Below the pieces are notes generated by a model, which searched no databases, was not told the DNA's origin, and saw only the letters and a list, made by a program, of their open reading frames with translations. The position numbers and the translations under genes were made by a program. From Pegea sp. RAD2-039 (lineage: Eukaryota > Chordata > Thaliacea > Salpida > Salpidae), in assembly GCA_034620365.1 (NCBI GenBank), contig JAQGEQ010000214.1, positions 1 through 64,000 of the forward strand: a stretch of DNA of 64,000 nucleotides. The letters are read 5' to 3'. Numbering within the stretch: position 1 is the stretch's first letter; the number at the start of each line of letters is the position of its first letter. Positions 48,430 through 59,600 of this stretch are shown here, in pieces.

Positions 48430-49152
48430 ACTTTGAATGGCACAATCATGTTTTTAAAATATTTTAAAAATCAATCAAGCTTGTCAACCTGTAAATCTTA
48501 GGATTCATATTTCTTTATCAATCTCTTCAAATTGTACGCACGTCCGATTCTTAGATACAAGGTTACTGCATGGATGCCATATCAAGTTAGTGATATGAAA
48601 AAAATCGAATCAGTTCAAGCAACATATACGAGATTATAAAATACGATAATTATAAACATCGTCTTAGTTTATTAAATTTAGATACTTTGAAAATTCGGCC
48701 AATTAAATACGACTTAATTCTTATTTTAAAAATTATCCACAATTTAATTGACCTTCAGTTTGATGATTTCTTTTCATTAATCTTTCTCTAAAGTTATATC
48801 AACTCAGACAACACACATTACATCTTAATAAGCCCACATTACCTGGTACGTTAATCAGAGCAATTTTTTCTCATACCACAAAATTAGTACATGGAACCAG
48901 CTGCCATCAGACATTGTCATGTCAGAATTACTCGCGTTGTTCAAGCAGAAGTTGAACCGTTTCAATATTGCCAACATTGTCATTTCTAAATTGTGATTTT
49001 CCCTCTTTTTATATTATCAATATTCTATGTATTTGTATTCTACTGTTATATGTTTTGGGGACAACTGAAATGTCAAGTGTTACATCTTTTTCTTTCTATA
49101 TTTCTAAATTAAAAGATATTATTTGTGAGAGTGTGTGTTAGCGAGAGGTGCT
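48430..49152 (+). mobile_element. 3' part of a non-LTR retrotransposon (LINE): ORF2 C-terminal domain and 3' UTR
   Basis: Pieces of the post-RT domain are readable across frames: MKKIESVQATYTRL, HRLSLLNLDTLKIRPIKYDL, ILKIIHNLIDLQFDDFFSL, then TWNQLPSDIV, ALFKQKLNRFNIANIVIS and a stop near 48993. This is the usual VQRRFT...YxxRLxxLxLxxLExRRxxxDL...WNxLP...FKxxL order of Jockey/CR1-type elements. The 3' UTR (to GCGAGAGG at 49152) is a direct repeat of 9760-10018. The frame is broken several times and the element is 5'-truncated. Confidence 0.8.
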
Positions 49153-49189
49153 CTCTTCAGGCAACACATATTAAAGCCCTTGGTTAGCC

Positions 49190-49430
49190 TGGTAAAGTAA
49201 TAACACTTCTAGGAAACACAAAACTCAGAATTCAAAATTGGAGTTGGAGCTCCGTAGGCAGCTTGTAACTATACTCAGTGTCGTTCTGGCAGCTCCTGTG
49301 GCGCCAGCTGAGCGCAGCTGCATCAGTCTGTCTGTTCCGCTACATACTTTGTTGGCGTAGAGAGTGGAATCCTGCTGTATGGGCAACAACTGGGTCTATA
49401 TAATTTCTGTCCTGGCTTAAAACATTTCAG
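49190..49430. other. GC-richer segment just 3' of the LINE
   Basis: Composition jumps to near-balanced GC between about 49235 and 49420, with words such as GCGCCAGCTGAGCGCAGCTG and GGCGTAGAGAGTGGAATCCT. No frame resembles a known protein. It looks like part of another repeat family (possibly a second retroelement 5' or 3' region) but only one copy is in this window. Confidence 0.4.
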
Positions 49431-50029
49431 TTCTTGGTCAATGAAGGCCACAAAAAGGTTACACCTTTAAAAAAATTCAATTTTTTCTTTTGTTTAGTTT
49501 TTCTTACAGATTTATTCAAAATATAGAAGTGGCTATACCAGAAGTAAATAATTGCTGATTTTTATCAAAAGTATCAACTAAATAAAACAATAATAACTTT
49601 TAGTGTTGACAAAAAGCTGCTTACTGTCACAACCCCCTTCTATTATAATTGTGTTTAAACGACAGTTTGATGATTTAAAAGCTTTAAAGTTTGATTATAA
49701 TTAGATAGACAGCAAAAAGTAGTTAATTAAGTTTAGTAGTGATTAATTTTCCGACTATATTTGTGCTAATTTAAGGAATAATTGAGCAAATATAATTTAA
49801 CTTTCGAAATCATAAAAAAATAAAGTAATTTTGAAACTGACTATAAATCCTAAAACTTTTTTGATCTAAGAAAATAAGTTGCTTAAATAATAATAGATAA
49901 TTTAAGCTTAAATAATTGCTTTAAACTTAAAAGTAAATTTTATAAACAAAATTGAGTCATAAATCACCTTTTTATTTTCACTGCTTAAGTAATTTAAACA
50001 TTAATACAAGATTTGAAACATTATTTATT

Positions 50030-50265
50030 TATTCAACGCGTGACTGAGAATTACAAATTCTTCAGCTGTTACAGCGAGTAAAAACCAAATATTACGAGCA
50101 AAGAGATAATTGAAAGGTCTTCTGTATTGCAATTTAAAATTATTAATAGTACTTTACAATTTAAGATATTAAAGATATTTATGATACATATAAAATAGAA
50201 ACAACTAATTTGATTTTATCTTTATTTTAATGCAGAAGCATAAAGTAAAGAGGTTATAAAAGAGT
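50030..50265 (-). mobile_element. LINE 3' UTR, inverse copy
   Basis: Reverse complement matches 34490-34690 at high identity, including AGACCTTTCAATTATCTCT, TTGCTCGTAATATTTGGTTT and the terminal GTCACGCGTTGAATAAATAAA. No coding part is attached, so this is a strongly 5'-truncated insertion. Confidence 0.8.
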
Positions 50266-51602
50266 TAATTTTTCGTCATTAAGGTTTTATGTGTACCAAA
50301 AACTAACTTTGAATAAATTAAATTCTTTTCGTTTTTCTCCAATACTTTCAAAAATATTTTGAAAACAAAATTTCGAAATTATTATCCAATCAAATCTTCA
50401 TCTTTTGTTGTAATTTTTATTTAATTTCTTATCTATAACGTCCAAATAAAATTTGTTCTTATTATTCCACTAATTCTTACATTAAAGAAAGAATAATAAC
50501 AAATTATATTATTCAAAAAGCAATAAGTTACACAATAAATGCATTTTCAACATTTATGTAAGAACATATTTGGAAAACCAACGATTTTTATCTTGAATCA
50601 AAGTAGCGTTGTGACTTTACAACAACTATATAACAACATCATTAAATAAATTTACATTTTAGTTGAAATTTTCTAAATTATGTGAGTTTGTTCTCAAACA
50701 ACATGATTGCTAGACTTTACTTTGTCAATTTTGAACATCGTTTCTTTTATTGAAAATTTTTTTGATTTATATCAGGATAGTTTTAATTAGTTAATTATGT
50801 TGTAATTTTATTAAAATTTAGCGATTTTAGAGTTTAATGTATAAGATCTTTTAAAATGATTAAAGTTCTTTGTAGCTAATTGTATAATATACAAAAAACC
50901 AATGATTTGCTATTCTTTATTCTTAAAATTTACTGTCTTATAATCAAACAAAATAATTTCGTAGTGATTTACAAAAAGTAAAAGTTTAGAATAAAAAAAA
51001 AACAAATTGCGTTTTCTATTTCTTGTAAAACTTTATTCAAAACTCTTTTAATTTAATAACATTTAAATATTTAATAATCGATAATTGTAAAAGTTTATTT
51101 TTAATAAAATAACAAGTTTTGAAGCCATTTTAGGCATTATGATATTAATTTTAAATGATACGCGCTTAATTTTTTATTAAAGTAAATAATCAAATTTTGT
51201 TTAAGCGATGTTTGTAGGATAGAAGTATTAAATGAATAGTTTACTTTTTTTACTATTAAATTAATAACTTTTATTTATTGTTATTTTTATATTTGTGTTT
51301 TGATTTAAAATAATATTTTTGGTACTAAATGTTAGTATGAAAAAAATTATTATATATTTTGTGTTTCTGTTTCATTTTGCTTATTCATTAATAGTTTTGT
51401 TTATATTTTTAAGGGATTATAATAATTTTTTAAGATTACTTATTTATTTTTAGTAAAACCTTTTTAAAATTTTATTATATTGTGTTGTTAAATATTATAA
51501 ATTATATCTACTAAATTAAACAAATTCTCAGTAACTTTGGTATATGTAGATAAATAAATTTGTTTACAGTTTTCCTTTCCTCAGGTTTTCTAATGTTTTA
51601 AG
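50266..51602. other. AT-rich intergenic DNA upstream of the NuMA homolog
   Basis: No coding potential. The strong acceptor-like TTTCCTTTCCTCAG ends at 51584, 18 nt before the ATG at 51603; TAA is in frame between them, which fixes the start. Confidence 0.5.
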
Positions 51603-54600
51603 ATGGAGAAATTAACATTAAATGAATCAACTTCAGGGCTTCAATCATTTCTAGAAAGGGAAGATGTACGAATCTTTTTTAAAGAGGTAAAATTTGATTT
51701 ATGAAAGTGTTGAAGAAACTTTTCATTTGTTTTAATTGTTAGAAATTTGAAGAAAAGGAAAATGAGATATGCGCCTTAAGAAAAGGACAAAAAGATTTAC
51801 AGAAATTGCTAAAAGAAAATGAATTTGAAAACGATTGTCTTCAACAAAACATCTTAAAATTATCTTCAGAAGTTGAGCAAAAAAGTTTGTATAAACATTT
51901 ATCAAACATTCTGTATAATAAGAAAATCTTTTAAAAGGTTTTTATTATCGATAAATTTCAAGAAAATATTTATTTACTGATTTGTTTTAAATGATAGATG
52001 AGAAGATCGGATTTTGGAAGAAGATGGTAGAAGAAGCAAATCTCAAAATTTCTCAACATGATAGTAGTAATAAAGTGGAGAGTTTGACCAACCAACTAAA
52101 TAAGTGAGTGAATGCATTGAAATATTGTTGAATGTGAATTTTTGTATTCTCACATTTATAGTTTAAAAACCCAATTAGCAAGTCATGAAGGTTGCCAACA
52201 AAATATAGAGTATTACAAAGATCGTTTGAAGATCAGTGAAGATGTTGTTAAAGTCCTGGAAAAAAAAGTGATTTTTTTTGGTATTTGAGAAGCTTCATTA
52301 ACTTTGTAAATATTTTAGTTGGATATGAAGACGGTTGAATTGAATAAACTTACCGAATCTACAACAAAAGATGAATCAAATTTTCACCATAAAATTAAGA
52401 TTACTGTTCGTCAATTTCCTTGTTTCGATTCTTTTTAAACTTTTTGTTTAATAGGAAGAAGAACTTTTGATCGCCAAAAACGTTATCAAAGAAAAAGAAA
52501 TTGAAATTGCTGAAGTCAATCATCTTTTAAAAGAACAAAATGAGAATACGAAACAAGGTAAAATTCAGAAAGAACAAAATATCAAAGAATTTTTATTGAT
52601 CTGCCAAATTTGGTTTCATTTAATGATTCATAAATTTTCTAAAAAAACTGTTTAATTTTTTTGATAATTTTTTTTCAGAATCTTCAGTCCACAAAAAAGA
52701 TACTTCATCAGTCGGACTTTCTATAGGAGTTGAGATTGAAGTAAGACAAAGATATAGTTTTTAAATAAAAATGTTAATTGAATTTTTTTTTATCAAGATG
52801 GTTGAACTGAAAAGAGATTTGAAAGAAGCCAACGAAGAAATCCAATTACTAAAAGAGGAAAATGGAAAATTAAAAACTCTTGTAAGCAAAAAAACTGGCT
52901 AAAAATTGATGATATTAAAAATAATTCAAAATTTCATCATATTAAGTTGAAAGATTTTGAAGAGAAGTTAAAAGAGGCAAAGATCTTGGAAGAAGAATCT
53001 GCAAATAAGTTGAAGTCTTCAGAAGAAGAATTACAAATTCTTTCTAAGAAGATAAATGAAACTCAAATCTGTTTAGAATCGGTTTATTCAAAGGTAAATT
53101 GCTGCTAATTTTATATAAATTAAATAAAAGTTGATAAATTTCAGGTGAAATTTTTAGAAGAGAAATTATATGAAAGTGAAGCTAAAGAAAACTTCTTAAA
53201 AAAATCTGAAATTGATCAATTAGTAAAACACCAGAAAGAAATTGATTTGAAAAATGAGAAAGTACAAAATTATTTCAATAATTTGCTTTAAGTTTGTTTC
53301 AAAAATAGTTTTTCTGATTTGTTTTTGTTTAATCTATTTTCTGTGAAATCATTTTCTTAATAAATTAATTTTTAGTAAATTTTTCCATATTTTTACCAGA
53401 TCTCAAATCTTCATAAGACTCTTCGAAATTTAAAAGAAAAAGAAAAAATTTTGATGGAAAAAGAAACAGAAGAGCAAAAAAATATGGTTTCTAAAGATAA
53501 TAAAGTATTTTCATGAATAGATCTTTAAATTTTAATAAATCTTATCATTTATCAGATCATTGATTTACATCAACAATTAATGGAGAGAGATCTTGAATTG
53601 AAAAAGTTGAATGAAAATCTGTTATCTTTAAAGACACAGACAAATGAGATTAACAAAAATAGATGTATTAGCTGCTGTAGTAGCGAGGTTTCTTGTTGTT
53701 TGTTTATTAATCAGTTTGTTATCATATGTCTACTTGTAGAGTTTGATTGATTTGAATTGCAAATTGAAGTCATCTAACGAACAAATTGCTCATTTGCATC
53801 TGAGAAACAACACAGCTTATAATAAAGTTTGTTCATTAATTAATTCTCAAATAAATTTAATAATCTAATCTTTAGTATATACCATCAAATCTTTCTAAAC
53901 CCAAACCCAATTTCAAGGATTCATTCACTCTCTATTCTCAACAAGAGCAGAAATCAATCTCATCTATAAACAATTTCAAACCCAACAAGGTAATTATTTC
54001 AATCAACTTTTCATCTTTTAATTATTTTTATTCATTAGTTGCCATGTTCAACGCCTATCAACCAAAAAATCTCTCACCTTAATGAGATGGAACATTTTGA
54101 CGACTCTTTGGCATGAACTGAATCCTTTTTTTCCCATTTACTAATTTCTAATTATTAACAGAATGAATCCATTTTTTCATCTCCAGTAGCAACCAGTAAG
54201 AAAAACACATCGATAATAGTTCCTGTCAAAGGTAATTATTGCATGCCACTGTTTCACAGCCACTTTTGAAATGTCCACAGCTCTCTCACATTCCAATAAA
54301 TCTTTATTTTTAAGTCTTAATTGTCTTTTGGGTCAAACCTAACGTCATTTATTTATGTTTTTTTTGGCATTTATTGAAATTAATTTCATTTTTATTTACA
54401 AAAACCCTTTTCAAAATTTACTCCAGTACCACCTCATAATTGACCAACCACCTCATAATTGACCAACCACCTCATAATTGACCAACCACCTCATAATTGA
54501 CCAACCACCTCATAATTGACCAACCACCTCATAATTGACCAACCACCTCATAATTGACCAGCCATCTCATAATTGACCAACCACCTCATAATTGACCATC

Positions 54601-56439
54601 CACCTCATAATTGACCAACCACCTCATAATTGACCAACCACCTCATAATTGACCAACCATCTCATAATTGACCAACCACCTCATAATTGACCAACCACCT
54701 CATAATTGACCAACCATCTCATAATTGACCATCCACCTCATAATTAACCAACCACCTCATAATTGACCAACCACCTCATAATTGACCATCCATCTCATAA
54801 TTAACCAACCACCTCATAATTGACCATCCACCTCATAATTGACCATCCATCTCATAATTAACCAACCACCTCATAATTGACCAACCATCTCATAATTGAC
54901 CAACCATCTCATAATTGACCAACCATCTCATAATTGACCATCCACCTCATAATTAACCAACCACCTCATAATTAACCAACCACCTCATAATTGACCAACC
55001 ACCTCATAATTGACCATCCATCTCATAATTAACCAACCACCTCATAATTGACCAACCACCTCATAATTGACCAACCATCTCATAATTGACCATCCACCTC
55101 ATAATTAACCAACCACCTCATAATTGACCAACCACCTCATAATTGACCATCCATCTCATAATTAACCAACCACCTCATAATTGACCATCCACCTCATAAT
55201 TGACCATCCATCTCATAATTAACCAACCACCTCATAATTAACCAACCACCTCATAATTGACCAACCACCTCATAATTGACCATCCATCTCATAATTAACC
55301 AACCACCTCATAATTGACCATCCACCTCATAATTGACCATCCATCTCATAATTAACCAACCACCTCATAATTGACCATCCACCTCATAATTGACCAACCA
55401 CCTCATAATTGACCAACCACCTCATAATTAACCAACCACCTTGGTCAGGTCCCCCTTTTGGTCGCAAATACTTTTTTGTTGGCATGCCACCTTCATTTAA
55501 AATTCAAAACAGGAAATTCAACCATCAATGAACCCGACCCGAAATATTTCACCCCAGAATCTAAAGAAATTAAAGATTCGTGCGTTCACGCCTCGTTGAA
55601 AGATGAAGATGTAGCGACACTTGAAGCCACCTTCAATAAACCAACTCACAAATTTGTTGCTGATAATTTCAAACAGGTTTCTACATCTTCACACAATCAC
55701 TCTTCTCAATTGACTTCTATTTAAGCGTTCCGGTTGTCATAGCGACGAGTATCGACGAATCGCGGAATTTCAGCGCCGCAACACTCTCGTGCCTTCACAT
55801 CTAAAGTCATCTTACCCAGTCGAGACACAGGGTCGGACCCCAACTCGCTGTGATGAAACTGTCCGAACTGGTCGCGCATCTGATACTATTTGTAAATTTC
55901 CTGTCGCTTTTAGATCAGGTAAGTTAAAGAAGAAGACATCAAGCGTTGATGACGTCATACTGGTTATTTGTAGAAGGAACGCCAAAAGAAAAGCTAGATA
56001 GAAAGCGAAGAAAACGCGAGAATATTGACCCTTCACCGTCGAAAGTACAAAAGCTAGCAAATATTCGAACTGTCAACTATTTTCATAAACAGATTCAACG
56101 AAACGCTGAGAAGGTCTTTCGAGATCCTCATCAAGTTCTGAACTCTCTCAGGATGAGGAATCTGTCTAATGAGGCCACAAGGAGACAGAGTACCGCTTTT
56201 GATATCACTAACACTCCTAAAAGGAAAAGTAGATTTATAAAGAAGCGAAATAAGCCAGTGGCGGGTTTGCCAGTGGTTGATGAAGCTCCTCAAACTTCAG
56301 CCCGCAAAGACACTAGGCTTTCAAATGTGGTGAAAATGACTTTTTATCTTTTTGGCTTTTAATTACGTTTTAATTTAAATAATTTCTTTTTTAGATGAAA
56401 AAGATTTCGAAGATTGGAAAACCAAACTTTAAATGTTAA
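51603..56439 (+). CDS. NUMA1-like: NuMA (nuclear mitotic apparatus protein) homolog, compact form with alternative terminal exon
   Basis: Nineteen coding exons for the long form: 51603-51686, 51743-51884, 51998-52103, 52162-52267, 52319-52405, 52455-52557, 52679-52740, 52798-52881, 52947-53093, 53145-53261, 53400-53504, 53556-53687, 53740-53826, 53876-53989, 54162-54231, 55513-55676, 55750-55918, 55974-56329, 56395-56439; about 759 residues. Residues about 28-480 are coiled coil. The C-terminus carries two NuMA hallmarks: RRIAEFQRRNTLVPSHLKSS (human: RRMAELQQRNRVCPPHLKTC) and RRQSTAFDITNTPK at 696-709 (human: RRQSMAFSILNTPK), plus basic microtubule/DNA-binding-like stretches. NuMA anchors dynein and LGN/Pins at the cell cortex and spindle poles. 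An alternative exon at 54039-54116, spliced from the same donor, ends in a stop and would give a 517-residue form without the tail. In-frame TAA before the ATG means the N-terminal hook domain of vertebrate NuMA is absent. The exon 17 acceptor (GACGAG) is weak; the last exon is least certain. Confidence 0.88.
54428..55440. repeat. 19-bp minisatellite inside a NuMA-homolog intron
   Basis: About 53 tandem copies of CCTCATAATTGACCAACCA, very homogeneous. Three positions vary in step (GACC/AACC, CCAACC/CCATCC, CACC/CATC), and variants recur in runs of three or so units, giving a higher-order pattern. It fills most of the intron 54232-55512. Confidence 0.98.
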
Positions 56440-57479
56440 AATGGAACCGTTTTTATTATTTCTTCGCAATTGAATAAATTTGTTATCTTCATTTTTTACA
56501 TATTTGTTTAAAATCCACAAATACAGATATTTTATTGAGACTGATTTTGCTTAAAAGCTACAGAAAAGATTTTTAACAAATGTATTCATCTTTAGAAAAT
56601 AAACTTAAAGTTTATTAGATAATTAAAAGATGTTTTGAAATTGTGGTTATGCAGAAATCTATTCAAAAATAGTTTAAAAACTTTATTTAATTTATGAGAA
56701 ATTCAAAAGTGAATTTTATAAATGAACTTTGTTTTCAGGTAAGTAATTAAAAACCTCAGCTAAAAGACGCCAGCTAATGATTTTAGCTAACTACTGATAT
56801 AATACTATCCAGGCATTAAATCTATAATGTTTTCAAAAATAAGTTCTAAAAATCTATCAAATATTATTTAGTTTCTTCTTAACTCGTTCATTTAACTATT
56901 GAAGAGCAATTTATGAAGTTTACTTTCTTGAGAGCTTTATTTTCTACATATACTCAACAAAACATTTCTTCTTGACTTCTTTACAGCCTCTTATCAAGGT
57001 AGATGTTTTGTTGAGTAGCTGGCAAATCTCTGATATCTACTGATTGATTTATGTAAAGACTCTACAAACAGGTCATCAAAGTGAGTCCAAGAAGCTGAGT
57101 TCTGTCAAGCTCCAAGATTTATACTAAATTTAAAATGAAATTGAAACTCAGAAGCTGTAATATGCTGATGTGAAAAAACTGTGAAGATAAAACCAAATAA
57201 ATTAATAAAATCCCCTTAAAAAAGAACAAACTAAAAGCTCTTTCCTAAAACATCACTTCAACTAAGGAATCACAAGCTGAAATCTCCCAGAAATTTTCCA
57301 TCTTCAACGTCCCGGGTCAGAAACAGTTGATCCAGCAAAACATTTGTATTACAAAATCCTGAATCGGTACATCTGGTAATCTCCAAATCTCTCAATCATC
57401 ATGAAGCTTTTTAGTGTCTCAAGCAGAAATCAGCTTAAGAAATTTAAAAATAAGAAAATTCTGAAACATCAGCATCAAT
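56440..57479. other. Intergenic DNA, no gene seen
   Basis: AT-rich up to about 56980, then somewhat less AT-rich (56980-57480), perhaps decayed 5' sequence of the LINE that follows. No frame recognised. Confidence 0.4.
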
Positions 57480-58020
57480 TGATCTGACCTAAACCAACAA
57501 AAGACCAGTGAAAGAACTACCTTAAAAAATGGAGCCTGCCCAGGTGAGCAAGAGTGGTGATCAATGTACGATCTTATGAATGATTCGGTCGTCAAGCTTC
57601 AACCTCCAGCTTCTCAGGGATTGAAAGAAATATTTCTAATATGAACCTATCGTACATAATTTCAAAATTAACCATTACAACATCAGATCTATGCCAAATA
57701 AGATAGATTAGAAGAGGTGGTATCTTTCATATTTCCTAAAAATAGTTTTGAAATTATCTGTGTTGACCTTTTTAACTTAAAACTTAAAATCAGTTTTTGT
57801 TGTATTCATATTCTTTCTCTAACGTCTCAGATTAGATCAATATTATCTGATATCGGTAAAGTTATTAGTAAATGTTATTACTATACCTTTTCTATGTCCA
57901 AATATATGCTGAATTGTAGTATTAAAGACTTTTTCTCCGAAGTCATATTAAGTAATGTTTGCTATAAGAGCTGTATAAATTTTTAGCTGTAGCCATGTTT
58001 TATTCCATAAATGAATAAAG
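57480..58020 (+). mobile_element. LINE endonuclease-domain fragment joined to a 3' end
   Basis: The open frame at 57717-57986 reads SFEIICVDLFNLKLKISFCC and LTSQIRSILSDIGKVISKC, a good match to the apurinic endonuclease segment of LINE ORF2 (FEIVCVDLF...KIRxICVYRPPS). Shortly after, GCTATAAGAGCTGTATAAAT, TAGCTGTAGCCATG and CATAAATGAATAAA match the 3' terminus shared with the 34.6-kb copy. RT is missing, so this is an internally deleted copy like the one at 9.5 kb, of the other LINE family. Confidence 0.6.
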
Positions 58021-59600
58021 TAATAATTGCATGGAGTACAAAATGTAAGGCTGGATTATCAAATAGCGTCATAAGTATTTTCTTTAAGTTCCTCTCTTAA
58101 GAAGTTATAAAATATTTCATAATTCTTAATAAATTCTTAGTGTAGTATTTCTATTTGTTTTATGCTAAGATATAATTTTATTGAGAGAACTTTCTATTTT
58201 TTTACTACTCCTAAATTCCAACCATTTTATAAGCTAGTAGCTGTAGGTACTTCCCCAAATTATTAATTTAACTTAATTAAGACTCACCAAAATTCTTAAA
58301 GAAAAATTTTGAAATTAGACAATGTGCTTTTATTGTTTTATATCTATTTATTTATAAGTTTTCTATATAATTTTAAATCTCACAATTATGTGATATAGAT
58401 TTTGTTATTAAAAATTATTTTATTTTTTAAGTTATAAAAAATGTTTAATAATATTTGATATAAATTTAATCTTTTAAATTGATGCTTTTTGTCAATGCTT
58501 AATTCATCATAAATAGTTCTTTAGAATATTATTGTTAGTATTTTTTAAAAGTCAGAGCTCTGTACATGAGACAATTAAATATATTATTTTTTGATTTAAC
58601 CTTTATCTTTAATTTTTTATTATACAATTTTATTTTTCCTAATTTCAACATTCTTTATTAAAAATATTATATTTTGTATATTTAATTTTAATTCTGGTCT
58701 GTTAACTGTCAATTATTAACATTTGTATAAAAGGTCTTTATGTTTATATATTTTATTTAACTCATAGCTCTAAATGAAAATTCAAGAGATTTTGAAGCCT
58801 CTACGAGTAGAAATTAGGGTTTTATGCTTGTAGAGAATTTATATTGTTTATAAAATAGAATTTTGTAATTCAGACTGTCAAACACTTTTTAATTTCATAT
58901 AAAGTTGGAAGTGTAAATAAGATTTTGTAAAATTGTTGAAATTAATTGTGACAAAATGTTTTATATTTTCAACATATGAAGATAAACTTAAACTTATATT
59001 TAAATATTTATTATTTTTTAATATTTTAGTTTGGTTTTAACTAAATTTGTTATTTATGAAATATAAATCATTATCAATTTACTTATGTTTTTTAAAAATT
59101 TTTTAATTATTATTTCAATTGTTTACACTATAGTTTTGACTTATGATGAGATATGTAAAACAGTTTGGTTATCTTATTTCTATCAAATAAACAATTTGTA
59201 ATTGACTCAGGTTTAGTCTGATTTTTATGTACTTTCCAAAGTAGTCTAGCCGTTTATTTTAATTTCTTGTAAATTTGTTCACATTTAAAATTTCTCAAAT
59301 TATTTTTTCTTCTATAATTATAGAAATTAATTTGTTGTTTTTCGATTTTGATGTTTAAATTTACTTCTTTTTGAAATTGTTGTTGGAAAAAAATAGTTTA
59401 ATGACTCATTATAATTAACATAACTTCGAATTTGGTGTTTCTGATTTGATGAAAACTTTGTGATAGTTTCTTTTAGAAAATGAAAATATTTAAGTTAGAA
59501 ATTAGCTTTTTATTTTTATGGATAAAGTTTTAATTTATAAAATCAATTTATTTTTTGTTTTTTAAATTTTCTTTTTTAGCTTTGTTTTAAATCTTGTAAA
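58021..59600. other. AT-rich region upstream of BTBD9
   Basis: No coding potential. A CTTTTTTAG acceptor-like signal ends at 59579, 21 nt before the BTBD9 ATG. Confidence 0.5.
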
